DNA of 64,000 nt, from NCBI GenBank assembly GCA_963814745.1, contig CAWFEA010000001.1:372001-436000 (forward strand), read 5' to 3'. The stretch's first letter is position 1. Each line of letters opens with the position of its first letter. Position numbers and translations under genes: made by a program. Under the pieces are notes generated by a model. That model made no database searches. It was not told the origin of the DNA and was given only the letters and a program-made list of their open reading frames with translations. Source of the DNA: CAWBRT01 sp963814745. GTDB lineage: Bacteria; Acidobacteriota; Terriglobia; Terriglobales; Acidobacteriaceae. Below are positions 25,679 through 34,358 of this stretch, piece by piece.

Positions 25679-27505
25679 ATGAAGTCCGATCTGCGAATTC
25701 GCCAAGCCGTGTCCCCGACGGAGCCGGCGGATGCGGTTGAAAAGCCCATTTGCGAGGATTGCTGGAGATGGCAGGACCCGGTCGCCGCGCTGATTCTGTT
25801 TGCTGCGACCGCGGCCGTGGTGCTCTGGCAGAACGCCCGGCTGGGAGCGTTGTGGGATATTAGTTACATCCTGGAGCACTCGTACCGGATTGCGCTTGGC
25901 GATGTGCCGTATCGTGACTTCGTCTTGCCGTACGCCCCGCTGACATTTCTGACCCAAGCGGCGCTCATCAAACTCACCGGGCGCGTCTTTTTTCATCACG
26001 TGCTTTACGCCGCGGCGGTGGGCGGAGTGGCCACCGTGCTGACCTGGCGAATTCTGCTGAACATGCTGCTGGGTGCAGTGAAGTCAGCCCGGACGGTGGC
26101 GTTTCTCCTCAGCGCGCCTCTGGCCGTGCTGGGAATTTACTGTATCTTCCCACATCCCTTTTACGATCCTGACTGCACGTTTGCCATACTGGTTTCGATA
26201 CTCCTGCTTCAGCAATTGGAGCGTAGAGGATTTCCTCCGCTGCCTGCTTTCTTCACCGGGGCCGCGCTGGTGGTTCCAACATTTGTTAAACAGAATACCG
26301 GGCTTGCCTTTCTGGCAAGCGCGGCAATGGCATTCACGGTGCTGCTGGGGCTCAAGCTGTGGCGGGGCCGGCCCGCGAGGGGAGAGCTGTGGGTGTTGCT
26401 CGGAGCGGCTTCAGGACTGCTATCGGCGCTTTTGCTCATACATTTGATCGTGGGTCTGGCGAATTACGCGCACTGGACAATTCAGTTCGCTCGGTCACGC
26501 CGAATGCCACCGCTTGGGGAAATGCTTGCCGTATACCGCAATCAACGGCTGCCCTGGTGGATCGCGGCGTTGCTGGCCGGGGCGGTGCTCGTGGGCTTCA
26601 ATCGCGGCAACTGTTTGCCAACCGGTGACGTGTCTCAAACGAGCGTTCGCCGGCGCGGCAACCGGGGATTGGACGTGCTCGCCGGCCTGCTGCTTTCGAG
26701 TTCGTTCCTTTGGGTACTCATTGGGCAATTCGTCGAATCGGATCCCGCGGACCGCGCCGAAGGCCTGCTGGCGCTTTGGCCGTTTCTGCTGATAGTCTCC
26801 TTCGTCTGCGCGCTTCTCAGCGTCAGACGCCGCCAGGGCATCGCGCTTGCTTTGCCTTTCATCATCATTGGTGCCATTCACGGCGCGCTGTTGTCGCAAC
26901 AGCTCTGGGGCTCTACTTATGCCATTTGGCCTCTTTTTATGCTGCTGCTGGGGGACGTGATCGCGGCGGTTTCCCCGATGCTGAAGGATCGCACTGGCCG
27001 GAAGACGGTGTTGCTCGCCACCGTGGCGGCGCTCTCGATGCTGGTCTCGGGTGGGTTTTACGTCTCGAGCCATGAGCGTCTGGACTATGCGAAGCTTTCC
27101 GAAGGCGCGATCGCCCGATCGAGTTTACCGGCGCTCCAAGGGCTCTCGATTCGCGGCGAATGGCTTCCGCAGTTCGAGGAACTGCTGCGTTTCTCCAAGC
27201 GCGAAATTCCGCAGCGCGACGGAATCCTGATGATCCCCGGCGAAGATCTCTTTTATTACGCCAGCGGGAGGCATCCGCGATTTCCCGTGTTGATGTTCGA
27301 CCACACCGTCAACCCCTATAGCCCGGAAGAAATTCTCCGCCTCAGCCGGACGCACGATATACGCTGGTTGATCGTGAAGCGTGACCTTCAACTCCAGACC
27401 GACCCGGTCGAGAACGAGGGCCGATTACTCGACTTGCTGCGGCAGGACTTTGAGCCGGTGGAAAGCCTTGATAACTATGACGTGTATCGCAGGAGAGCCA
27501 GCTGA
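25679..27505 (+). CDS. GT39-like polytopic membrane protein (putative glycosyltransferase)
   Basis: 608 aa with about 10-12 hydrophobic helices and a soluble C-terminal domain (about 470-608). After the first helix comes WDISYILEHSYRIALGDVPYRDFVLPYAPL, an acidic-residue loop like the first periplasmic loop of ArnT/PMT-type (GT-C) transferases. Such enzymes move a sugar from a polyprenyl phosphate to lipid or protein outside the membrane. Donor and acceptor are unknown. It starts 23 bases after the amidase stop, so co-transcription is likely. Confidence 0.75.
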   Translation: MKSDLRIRQAVSPTEPADAVEKPICEDCWRWQDPVAALILFAATAAVVLWQNARLGALWDISYILEHSYRIALGDVPYRDFVLPYAPLTFLTQAALIKLTGRVFFHHVLYAAAVGGVATVLTWRILLNMLLGAVKSARTVAFLLSAPLAVLGIYCIFPHPFYDPDCTFAILVSILLLQQLERRGFPPLPAFFTGAALVVPTFVKQNTGLAFLASAAMAFTVLLGLKLWRGRPARGELWVLLGAASGLLSALLLIHLIVGLANYAHWTIQFARSRRMPPLGEMLAVYRNQRLPWWIAALLAGAVLVGFNRGNCLPTGDVSQTSVRRRGNRGLDVLAGLLLSSSFLWVLIGQFVESDPADRAEGLLALWPFLLIVSFVCALLSVRRRQGIALALPFIIIGAIHGALLSQQLWGSTYAIWPLFMLLLGDVIAAVSPMLKDRTGRKTVLLATVAALSMLVSGGFYVSSHERLDYAKLSEGAIARSSLPALQGLSIRGEWLPQFEELLRFSKREIPQRDGILMIPGEDLFYYASGRHPRFPVLMFDHTVNPYSPEEILRLSRTHDIRWLIVKRDLQLQTDPVENEGRLLDLLRQDFEPVESLDNYDVYRRRAS

Positions 27506-27540
27506 AGCACGCCAAATGCTTCGGCGCCGCTGGGCAGAGC

Positions 27541-27575
27541 ACCAAAATAAAGGCCGCGATCCGGAGATCGCGCCT
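27541..27575 (-). terminator. Rho-independent terminator of the phosphoesterase gene
   Basis: On the minus strand a CGCGATC-TCCG-GATCGCG stem (27555-27572) is followed by GGCCTTTATTTT. It may also end the plus-strand GT39 gene. Confidence 0.6.
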
Positions 27576-27589
27576 ATGCGCCGGCGTTC

Positions 27590-28996
27590 CTACATCGACG
27601 CGGGCGTACAGGTCGCGCTAGTAGGTGCAACCGGGGTTGGCGGCGGCACAGTCGTGGTGCTCTGGGTCGGAGGAACGGCCCAGGGAATGTTGACGAAGTC
27701 GAAGAAATCCGGCAAATTCGGCTGCGCGGCGTCGCGCAGGGTAAGGTAGTTTCCGTCGTTGATGAAGCGATCTTCCACGAACTTGAGGATCGCGGTGTAA
27801 TCCATCGGTATGTGCGAAACATAGTGTCTCCGGGTGAACGGAGAGATGACCATGTTGGGCAGCCGGAACCCGAGCTGCGCCGCGAATCCGTATACCTGTG
27901 CGGCATCGCCCGTATTGTAACCCGGGTCGTCAAACGCCCCGCAGCTCAGCAGGTCGCAATGCAGGGACGGTGTTTGCACCAGGGTCGTGGGATCAATCGG
28001 CGCGGGGCACGGGGGGTAGCCGTCCGGGTTGACCGCGATGCTGGAAATATCAGTCGTGATTACCTTGGCCAGCGAGGGGCTGGTGAAATCGTTGGAGTGA
28101 CTGGGAACCGGCGGAACGTGGTCGAACGGTCCGCCGCCTTGATCGTAGGAAAGGAAGAACACCGAGTCTTGCCACGAATCCTTGGCCGTACCTGCCGTGG
28201 CCATCAGCGCATTAGCCATCTTGGCTACCTGCGCCTGCCCGGAGAGTATGGACTGGCCCGAGCCAGGGTGCTCGTCATCGCTTCCATAGGCCGGCTCGAC
28301 ATAGGCAAAGCTGGGAAGCGTCCCGTTCGCGACATCGGTGAAGAACTGTTTGATGGGAGCAATGTGAGTCGTGTCGATGCAGAATGCATTCTGCGCGTCA
28401 CCCACTCCTGCCGGCAGGGCCGTTCCCGACGGCTTCGTCGTGCCGGAGCAAACCCCCTTCGTCGCCGGGACGTAGAGGTACTTATACGAATCGGTGAAGT
28501 CGGCAAAGGTAATCGCCGGGTACGCACTCAGGTTGGAGTTTCCGCAGTCGCCATCCGGGTCCGTGCGGCCGCCCTGAGTTATGCCGTAATAGATTTTCCA
28601 CGATACCCCGGCCTTGTCCAGCTTGCCGAAGATGGTCGGGATCGTCAGGTGGGTGCCAACATTGTCATCCTTGAAAGGATCGTATACCAATCCCTGCGTG
28701 GTTCCCCCGGTCAAGGTCGCGATACGATTGGGCGTGCTCTTGCTGGAAACCGGTGAAAACCAGCGGTCGGAAAGCGCGACTTCGCTCGCCAAGGTGATCG
28801 CGCAATTTAGCCTGGGGAAAAATAAAGGGCAGCACCGCAATGCCGCCCTTATCAGGAGAAATTCGTAATGTCGCTCTAGAAGCAGTCCCACAGATGAATC
28901 ATCTTTGACAACTGGCGCGCAAGTTGCTGCAAGCACATGTCCGGCACAAAATGCAAACCAGTGGGGGTGCACAGCCCAACACTTCTGATACAACAA
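27590..28996 (-). CDS. Phosphoesterase family (phospholipase C/acid phosphatase-like), N-terminally truncated
   Basis: The recognisable part begins near 28795 with VALSDRWFSPVSSKSTPNR, a mid-protein motif of the AcpA/phospholipase C phosphoesterase family, and continues through PSFAYVEPAYGSDDEHPG, FFLSYDQGGGPFDHVPPV and a Pro/Thr-rich end. The N-terminal third, with signal peptide and the QENRS/D-type metal site, is missing; the first 65 codons are not conserved and run into a palindromic repeat. The acidic and histidine residues of the C-terminal metal site (DDEHP, DQGGGPFDHV) remain. Probably a broken gene for a secreted phosphoesterase. Confidence 0.75.
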   Translation of the reverse strand: MLYQKCWAVHPHWFAFCAGHVLAATCAPVVKDDSSVGLLLERHYEFLLIRAALRCCPLFFPRLNCAITLASEVALSDRWFSPVSSKSTPNRIATLTGGTTQGLVYDPFKDDNVGTHLTIPTIFGKLDKAGVSWKIYYGITQGGRTDPDGDCGNSNLSAYPAITFADFTDSYKYLYVPATKGVCSGTTKPSGTALPAGVGDAQNAFCIDTTHIAPIKQFFTDVANGTLPSFAYVEPAYGSDDEHPGSGQSILSGQAQVAKMANALMATAGTAKDSWQDSVFFLSYDQGGGPFDHVPPVPSHSNDFTSPSLAKVITTDISSIAVNPDGYPPCPAPIDPTTLVQTPSLHCDLLSCGAFDDPGYNTGDAAQVYGFAAQLGFRLPNMVISPFTRRHYVSHIPMDYTAILKFVEDRFINDGNYLTLRDAAQPNLPDFFDFVNIPWAVPPTQSTTTVPPPTPVAPTSATCTPASM

Positions 28997-29050
28997 CTTA
29001 CGAATGGCGTTGATCAGCGTGATTCATCTGTGAGAGGCCTTCTAGCTCGT
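28870..29050. repeat. Imperfect palindrome of about 180 bp, MITE-like
   Basis: A 13-bp exact inverted pair, CACAGATGAATCA (28889-28901) and TGATTCATCTGTG (29020-29032), is the core of longer imperfect arms: CTAGAAG outside and AAGTTGCTGCA / TGTACAACAACTT-like stretches inside. The arms cover roughly 28872-28935 and 28985-29048. No open frame lies inside. It sits where the phosphoesterase gene loses its N-terminus and just beyond the 3' end of the MerR gene. Confidence 0.55.
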
Positions 29051-29059
29051 CAGCCCGGG

Positions 29060-29536
29060 TTAGATGGTCTCTTTGTCGAGATTACCCGTCAGCAGAACCG
29101 ATTTCAGGTTTTCGCATGCCGGCGCCGCGCGGTATATCTCGCACTCGTAGCAATCCTTGCCCGGCCAGCAGCAGGTGTGATGCACCCAGCAGGGATTGGA
29201 AGAATCCGCCGTGGTAGCACAGTGGCTTCTTTCCCGGCCGTCGCAATGCCGGACGTCCCAGCAGGGGAGCAGGGCCAGCAGATGCCTTATGCCGGCAAAG
29301 TTCAACCGGTGGTCACGGATCAGGCGCATCAAAACTTCAATCCACGGGTAATCCCGTTCGCTGTAGTAGCGGGTTCCTTTGGGCGATTTGATGGGTATCA
29401 GAAGCCCCTCGCGCTCGTAGAGCCGGAGCAGGTCCACGGAGACCTTGAAGTGCTGGGCTGCACTGCCGATCTTGATTTTGCGCTCTGGCTTTGTGGGGGG
29501 CACGACGGAAGCTAAAGGATTCGGCGCTGATAGCAT
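29060..29536 (-). CDS. MerR-family regulator with cysteine-rich C-terminus
   Basis: 158 aa from the ATG at 29536, with GAGG 7 bases upstream (a TTG four codons earlier is less likely). A MerR winged helix (about 22-90) has KIGSAAQHFKVSVDLLRLYEREGLL, SPKGTRYYSERD and an LNFAGIRHLLAL dimerisation start. The last 65 residues hold nine cysteines in CWDVRHC, SHC, NPCWVHHTCCW, DCYEC and ACENLK contexts, which suggests bound metal or an Fe-S or redox switch. The target promoter is not evident; no transporter or oxidoreductase is adjacent. Confidence 0.82.
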   Translation of the reverse strand: MLSAPNPLASVVPPTKPERKIKIGSAAQHFKVSVDLLRLYEREGLLIPIKSPKGTRYYSERDYPWIEVLMRLIRDHRLNFAGIRHLLALLPCWDVRHCDGRERSHCATTADSSNPCWVHHTCCWPGKDCYECEIYRAAPACENLKSVLLTGNLDKETI

Positions 29537-29806
29537 AGCCAACCTCAAAACTATCTATAGGCAAGGGACTTGTCCTGCCACCGATAGAAGTGCAACCTGG
29601 TAACCAATCTCTCTACCGCGTACAAGAATCTAACTGATTGATTTCAATGCATCATCGGAATGCTAAAAGAAATCGTGAGTAGAACAGCGCGAAAACTCGC
29701 AAACAAAGTGCGATATTACCCAGAACGGGAAAGTTCAGGCGCAGGCGCAAATACCACAAAAGTGTTGTAAACGCAATCGATCCGCCGAAACCAGAAGCCC
29801 CGGAGG

Positions 29807-30046
29807 CTACTGCGGTATTGCATGCCGATCCTCAGGGCCGAGCCCGACCCGGTGACGGACATCGGCGCCGCGCACCCAAAAGATCACGTCTTCGGAGATA
29901 TTCGTCGCATGATCGGCCACCCGTTCCAGATTGCGCGTAATCAGGAGCACGTTGAGATAGGCCTGCGCCCGCTCGGGATCCCGCTTCATTCGCTGCACCA
30001 GGGTGACGAAGGCCTCGTCTTTCATGCGGTCTACGATGTTGTCCAT
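29807..30046 (-). CDS. phoU: PhoU, C-terminal piece (frameshifted)
   Basis: Frame with EMDNIVDRMKDEAFVTLVQRM and ITRNLERVADHATNISEDVIFWVRG, the second three-helix repeat of PhoU with its metal-binding E/DxxxD motif. It follows on from the piece at 29832-30503 when the extra base near 30092-30094 is removed. Together they make a normal PhoU of about 231 aa. Confidence 0.85.
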   Translation of the reverse strand: MDNIVDRMKDEAFVTLVQRMKRDPERAQAYLNVLLITRNLERVADHATNISEDVIFWVRGADVRHRVGLGPEDRHAIPQ

Positions 30047-30503
30047 CTCCAGAACGGCGGCGGCAACCTCTGCCTTTCCGGAGAGGAATGACTTCGAGTG
30101 CGCGCCGCATCATCGTCAACACGGTTGCGGTCATGCGGCCGATGTCGACCGGCAGATCAGCGATCTCCGGCTCGGTCACCAAATCCATGGTGCGCTGGGC
30201 GATGTTCACCGCCTGGTCGCCGACGCGTTCGATGTCCGAGTTGATTTTTAGCACTGCCAAGATGAAGCGCAGGTCAACGGCCATGGGCTGCTGCATGGCG
30301 AGCAGGTCGATGGCAAGCTCATCAATCGCCCGTTCGGCGTCGTTGATCGCGTTTTCCCGTTCGAAGACGAGCTGGCAAAGCTTTGGGTCGCGCTGAAGGT
30401 ATGATTCAGCCGCGGCCTCGATGGCGCTTTCCGCCATGCCTCCCATTTGCAGAAGTTTTTGCTTGAGATCGTCAAGCCCTTGCTGGAACCTGGTACGCTT
30501 CAT
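29832..30503 (-). CDS. phoU: PhoU, N-terminal piece (frameshifted)
   Basis: PhoU dampens PhoR signalling and Pst transport when phosphate is ample. The first repeat is intact up to VLTMMRRALE (NSDIERVGDQAVNIA motif about residue 88). After that, the frame reads non-conserved arginine-rich sequence, while the other frame gives SFLSGKAEVAAAVLEMD. An extra base in GAAG at about 30093 explains the break. The ATG overlaps the pstB stop (ATGA), so it is the last gene of pstCAB-phoU. Confidence 0.85.
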   Translation of the reverse strand: MKRTRFQQGLDDLKQKLLQMGGMAESAIEAAAESYLQRDPKLCQLVFERENAINDAERAIDELAIDLLAMQQPMAVDLRFILAVLKINSDIERVGDQAVNIAQRTMDLVTEPEIADLPVDIGRMTATVLTMMRRALEVIPLRKGRGCRRRSGDGQHRRPHERRGLRHPGAANEAGSRAGAGLSQRAPDYAQSGTGGRSCDEYLRRRDLLGARRRCPSPGRARP

Positions 30504-31261
30504 CCGAACCTGCCTGTGATGTAATCCTCGGTGCGCTGATCGGAAGGCGTGGTAAATATCTTCTGCGTTTTGTCGAACTCGATCAAACTGCCCATCAGGA
30601 AGAATCCAGTATAGTCGGCCACGCGCGCTGCTTGCTGCATATTGTGAGTCACGATGACAACCGTATAGCGCTCTTTCAACTGGAAGATCAGCTCTTCGAT
30701 CTTTCCGGTTGAAATCGGATCCAGCGCCGATGCCGGCTCATCCATCAGCAGCACCTCGGGCGCCACCGCCAAGGCGCGCGCAATGCAGAGCCGCTGCTGC
30801 TGTCCGCCGGAGAGGCTCGCCCCCGACTTCTTTTTGAGCACGTCTTTGACCTCTTCCCACAGGGCGGCCAGTTGCAGCGATTGCTCGACAATTTCATCGA
30901 GTTCGCGCCGCTTGCGGAAACCGTTCAGCTTAAGCCCGGCAGCAACGTTATCATAAATTGACATCGTCGGAAACGGATTCGCTTTTTGAAAAACCATGCC
31001 AATGCGCCGGCGCACGTCCACGGCGGCGGTTGCGCCGTCGTACACGTCAAGGTCGCCCACCTTCACCTGCCCGGAAACATGTGCATCCGGTATCGTCTCG
31101 TGCATGCGGTTCAAGCACCGTATGTAAGTGGACTTGCCGCAGCCGGACGGTCCGATAATAGCCGTCACCTGGCCGGGTTCGATCTTCATTTTGATGTCGT
31201 GAAGTACCTGAGCCTTTCCGAACCAGGCATTCAGTTCCTGGACATCAATGCCTACGCCCAT
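30500..31261 (-). CDS. pstB: Phosphate ABC transporter ATP-binding protein
   Basis: 253 aa. Walker A GPSGCGKST at 37-45, Q-loop in GMVFQKANPFPTMS, signature LSGGQQQRLCIARAL, Walker B VLLMDEPASALDP and the switch His in VIVTHNMQQA. It powers phosphate uptake with PstA and PstC. The gene is 75 bases after pstA on the same strand, and its stop overlaps phoU. Confidence 0.97.
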   Translation of the reverse strand: MGVGIDVQELNAWFGKAQVLHDIKMKIEPGQVTAIIGPSGCGKSTYIRCLNRMHETIPDAHVSGQVKVGDLDVYDGATAAVDVRRRIGMVFQKANPFPTMSIYDNVAAGLKLNGFRKRRELDEIVEQSLQLAALWEEVKDVLKKKSGASLSGGQQQRLCIARALAVAPEVLLMDEPASALDPISTGKIEELIFQLKERYTVVIVTHNMQQAARVADYTGFFLMGSLIEFDKTQKIFTTPSDQRTEDYITGRFG

Positions 31262-31336
31262 TCAACAGGGCCCCTTTCTCCCCGCGGCAGCCGCGCCGCC
31301 GCTGACCGCAATCCAGATTGGAGGAACTCGTCGAAC

Positions 31337-32203
31337 TCAAGACTGCTGCGCAAACGAACCGCGGCGCGCCGCCAGGCGCACAACCGCTACGGCCAGCACA
31401 ATCAGAATAATCAAAACCAGCGCGCCCGCCCAGGCCTGCCGATGCCACTCGTCGAACGGCGAGATGGCATAGGTGAAGATCTGCAACGGCAAAGCCGCGG
31501 TGGGTTGATTCGGATCGGTGTTCCAGTACTGATTGCCAAACGCGGTAAACAGCAGCGGGGCAGTCTCTCCCGCCACGCGCGCAAAAGCCAGCATTACTCC
31601 CGTGATAATGCCCGACCTGGCCGTGCGCAAAGCCACCGAAACCGTGCTGCGCCACTGCGGAATGCCCAATCCCAAAGCCGCCTCGCGTATCGCTTGCGGC
31701 ACCATCAGCAGCATTTCTTCCGTCGTCCGCGCCACCGTCGGAATCATCATGATGCCCAGGGCCACGCCGCCCGCAGTGGCGGAGAAATGTCCCTGGCGCA
31801 GCACCACCAGCGCGTAGGTCGCGATGCCGATCACAATGGATGGAACGCCGTTCAGCACATCCGCCGTAAAGCGCACCAGATTAGCGTATCTTCCGCGCCC
31901 GAATTCCGAAACATAAATGCCGGCTCCGATTCCGAGCGGCACTCCGATCAGGCTGGCGATGCCAAGAATCAACCCGGAGCCGAGTATGGCATTTCCCATT
32001 CCGCCGCCGGGCTCGCCTACCGGCTGCGGCGTGTTCGTCAGGAATTCCCAGTTAATAGCGCCAAGGCCCTTAATGAGAAGGTAAGAAAGAATCGCGAATA
32101 GTGGAGCCAGCACCAGAACCGCCGCCGCTCCAGCTCCGACGGCAAATAATATATTCGCCGTGCGGCGCCACCACGAAACGTGTTGCTTGACTTTCGCCAT
32201 CAC
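31337..32203 (-). CDS. pstA: Phosphate ABC transporter permease PstA
   Basis: 288 aa, six predicted helices. It has an EFLTNTPQPVGEPGGGMGNAILG stretch typical of PstA and the permease-ATPase coupling loop EAALGLGIPQWRSTVSVALRTARSGIITG. The ATG overlaps the pstC stop by 4 bases. Confidence 0.96.
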   Translation of the reverse strand: MMAKVKQHVSWWRRTANILFAVGAGAAAVLVLAPLFAILSYLLIKGLGAINWEFLTNTPQPVGEPGGGMGNAILGSGLILGIASLIGVPLGIGAGIYVSEFGRGRYANLVRFTADVLNGVPSIVIGIATYALVVLRQGHFSATAGGVALGIMMIPTVARTTEEMLLMVPQAIREAALGLGIPQWRSTVSVALRTARSGIITGVMLAFARVAGETAPLLFTAFGNQYWNTDPNQPTAALPLQIFTYAISPFDEWHRQAWAGALVLIILIVLAVAVVRLAARRGSFAQQS

Positions 32204-33261
32204 ACTCTCGAAGGCGTGCCGCGGGTAATCGACCAGATCAAGAGCCGGGCTAACCCATTGACGAGGACGGTAAGCAGCAGCAGCACGAGCCCGATCTCGA
32301 CCAGTGCGCTCAGGTAGAGATTGCCCGTGGCCTCGGTAAACTCATTGGCGATGACGCTCGCCATGGTATAAGCAGGCGCAAATAGCGACTGGGCAATCTG
32401 CGGCCGGTTGCCGATGACCATCGTGACCGCCATGGTTTCACCCATGGCACGGCCCAGACCGAGAATGACCGCCCCCAGGATCCCAGCGCGTCCGTTGCGC
32501 AGCACGCCCATGCGAACCATTTCCCAGCGCGTCGCTCCCAGTGCCAGCACGGCTTCACGCTGGTGGCGCGGTACGGCTACCAGCACCTCACGCGTGATGG
32601 ATGCGATGATCGGAATAATCATAATCGCCAGGATAATTCCGGCTGCCAGCATTCCGATGCCAAACGGCGGACCGGTAAAAAATCCCGTCCAGCCCAGCGA
32701 ATCGGCCAGAGCCGGCTGAACCCAATTGCGTAGCAACGGAGCAAGAACAAAAATTGCCCAGAGACCGTAGATCACGCTGGGAATGGCAGCCAGCAACTCC
32801 ACCGTAAAGGAAATGAAACCCCTCAGGAATTTAGGACAGATCTCGGTGATGAAAACTGCCACGCCAACCGCCAGCGGCACCGCCAGTAGCAAGGCAACCA
32901 GAGAAGAAACCAAAGTGCCGTAAAGAAACGGAAATGCCCCGAATTGCCCCGAAACCGGGTCCCAGTCGGAACCAAGAAAGAACGAAAAACCAAATTTGGC
33001 AACCGAAAGTCCGGAACGGGTAATCAACTCGTACAGGATCAATACCACGATCGCCAGCACGGAGAGCGAACAGGTAAGCATGGCATAACGGAAAGAGTCG
33101 TCGGCGAACTTAGTCGCTCTTCCCGTCCGCAACTGGAGGCGGCGCGTGGGAGCTGCCGTTCTTTCCCCCTCCGGCACACTGCGTTTTTCACCAATAACTT
33201 GCGGCTTGCCAAAGACAGGGCTGGGAACGCGGGGGGCTCCATTGGAGGGCACTGTACTCAC
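32200..33261 (-). CDS. pstC: Phosphate ABC transporter permease PstC
   Basis: 353 aa with six helices after a 60-residue cytoplasmic N-terminus rich in Arg and Pro. FGFSFFLGSDWDPVSGQFGAFPFLYGT is the PstC signature loop; the coupling helix is AVLALGATRWEMVRMGVL. The initiation codon is a GTG-context ATG at 33261. A Pho-box-like repeat lies 22-40 bases upstream. Confidence 0.95.
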   Translation of the reverse strand: MSTVPSNGAPRVPSPVFGKPQVIGEKRSVPEGERTAAPTRRLQLRTGRATKFADDSFRYAMLTCSLSVLAIVVLILYELITRSGLSVAKFGFSFFLGSDWDPVSGQFGAFPFLYGTLVSSLVALLLAVPLAVGVAVFITEICPKFLRGFISFTVELLAAIPSVIYGLWAIFVLAPLLRNWVQPALADSLGWTGFFTGPPFGIGMLAAGIILAIMIIPIIASITREVLVAVPRHQREAVLALGATRWEMVRMGVLRNGRAGILGAVILGLGRAMGETMAVTMVIGNRPQIAQSLFAPAYTMASVIANEFTEATGNLYLSALVEIGLVLLLLTVLVNGLARLLIWSITRGTPSRV

Positions 33262-33283
33262 CGTTTAAGGGTAGCAACGCTTT

Positions 33284-33301
33284 GTTAAAATTGCGTTAAA
33301 A
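33284..33301 (-). promoter_or_regulatory. Pho-box-like direct repeat before pstC
   Basis: On the minus strand TTTTAAC-GCAA-TTTTAAC, two identical 7-mers with a 4-base spacer (11-base period). This is the geometry of PhoB/PhoP boxes; the TTAAC core resembles the Bacillus and cyanobacterial versions more than the E. coli one. Confidence 0.55.
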
Positions 33302-33342
33302 CTCAGGAAACGGACTAAGGTTCCGACCAGCCACGAACGGAC

Positions 33343-33795
33343 TCACATTTCCATCTCGACGCGGTATCCAAGCCCTTTTGAATTATCAAGATAGCGTATC
33401 CAGGTTGGATGAAAAGCATACAGCGTCGATTGCCTGATGGCGACCGAAAGCAGAACTCCGAGCCGGAAACGCCGCCTATAGCTGGCGATGATCTCGCGGC
33501 GGCGCTGTGGGTCCGATACCTCGCTGACCAGGCCCTCCATTTGCGCGCCGCGGATCTTTTCCCAGCGATTCACGGAAGCATAGACCGCCACCGCGGCTTG
33601 CGGCCGTGCGCGCAGGTGAATGCTGTGCCGGCTATCGGCGGAGGAAAGCCAATAGAGCGTGAGGTCGTCGCGCAAAAGGAAGAACAGCGGCGCGACGTAC
33701 GGATTGCCGTCCTCGCCCACCGTCGCCAGCGTCATCGTGCTTTCTGATTCCAGCAACTCGCGCACTGCCTGAATCGTGTCAAGCTCAGAGGTCAT
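33343..33795 (-). CDS. Pyridoxamine 5'-phosphate oxidase-like flavin protein
   Basis: About 150 aa from the ATG at 33795. The split-barrel FMN-binding fold is seen as MTLATVGEDGNPYVAPLFFLLRDDLTLYWLSS, then SRHSIHLRARPQAAVAVYAS and the C-terminal LYAFHPTWIRYLDNSKG. Such proteins bind FMN, F420 or heme as small reductases. In-frame starts at 33828 and 33876 are less likely because a terminator hairpin (33843-33870) lies in that stretch. It sits inside the Pho cluster without an obvious link to phosphate. Confidence 0.78.
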   Translation of the reverse strand: MTSELDTIQAVRELLESESTMTLATVGEDGNPYVAPLFFLLRDDLTLYWLSSADSRHSIHLRARPQAAVAVYASVNRWEKIRGAQMEGLVSEVSDPQRRREIIASYRRRFRLGVLLSVAIRQSTLYAFHPTWIRYLDNSKGLGYRVEMEM

Positions 33796-33840
33796 GTCCG
33801 CCGCCAGAAATCCCGTAGCCAGGAACATCCCTTCGCCGCA

Positions 33841-33870
33841 ATAAAAAGGCTGCCGGTATGAGCCGGCAGC
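33841..33870 (-). terminator. Rho-independent terminator
   Basis: GCTGCCGG/CCGGCAGC 8-bp stem (33849-33870) followed on the minus strand by CTTTTTAT. It ends the transcript coming from pstS and the small coiled-coil gene. Confidence 0.75.
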
Positions 33871-33932
33871 TATCAATTCTAACTTATTGAATCCACGACT
33901 AGTATAAACCGCAATGCCGATCGAGGCACCGC

Positions 33933-34301
33933 TTACTTCGCCGACGACTTCTGCGGGACATTGCCGACTGTTGGCGGCATGTCCATTACCTTACCGTTCA
34001 GGCTGTTGGCCTTCTCGTGCGGCAACGCCGCCTGTGGTGACGCACTCTGCGCAGGCTGCGCGCCCTCCGGGATCTTCTGTTGTGCCTTCAGCAAGGCCTC
34101 GCGGCTCTGTTGCAATTGCGCTTGCAGCTTCTCGATCTCCGCTTGCTGTTTCTTCAACCGCTCCTGCATCTGATGAAACAGTTCCACCGAACTTGCCGCG
34201 GCCTGCTTGCCAGCCGGTTCTTTTTTCTCGGCATCGGCAGCCGCCAACCAAGCGGAACAGCCAAGTACGAAGGCGAGCGCCCAAGCGGAAATTGTCCTCA
34301 T
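33933..34301 (-). CDS. Small exported coiled-coil protein
   Basis: 122 aa, ATG at 34301 with GGAG upstream. Signal peptide (MRTISAWALAFVLGCSAWLAAADA), then a Lys/Ala-rich segment, a heptad coiled coil (about 40-75, FHQMQERLKKQQAEIEKLQAQL) and a Pro/Gln/Ser-rich tail. No family recognised. It lies 57 bases after pstS on the same strand and may be co-transcribed with it, in the periplasm. Confidence 0.7.
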   Translation of the reverse strand: MRTISAWALAFVLGCSAWLAAADAEKKEPAGKQAAASSVELFHQMQERLKKQQAEIEKLQAQLQQSREALLKAQQKIPEGAQPAQSASPQAALPHEKANSLNGKVMDMPPTVGNVPQKSSAK

Positions 34302-34358
34302 ATCAACTCCAAAGACTCGTGGTGTGTCTTTGAAGTTAGCAGAGCCGCTCCTCCAAAG

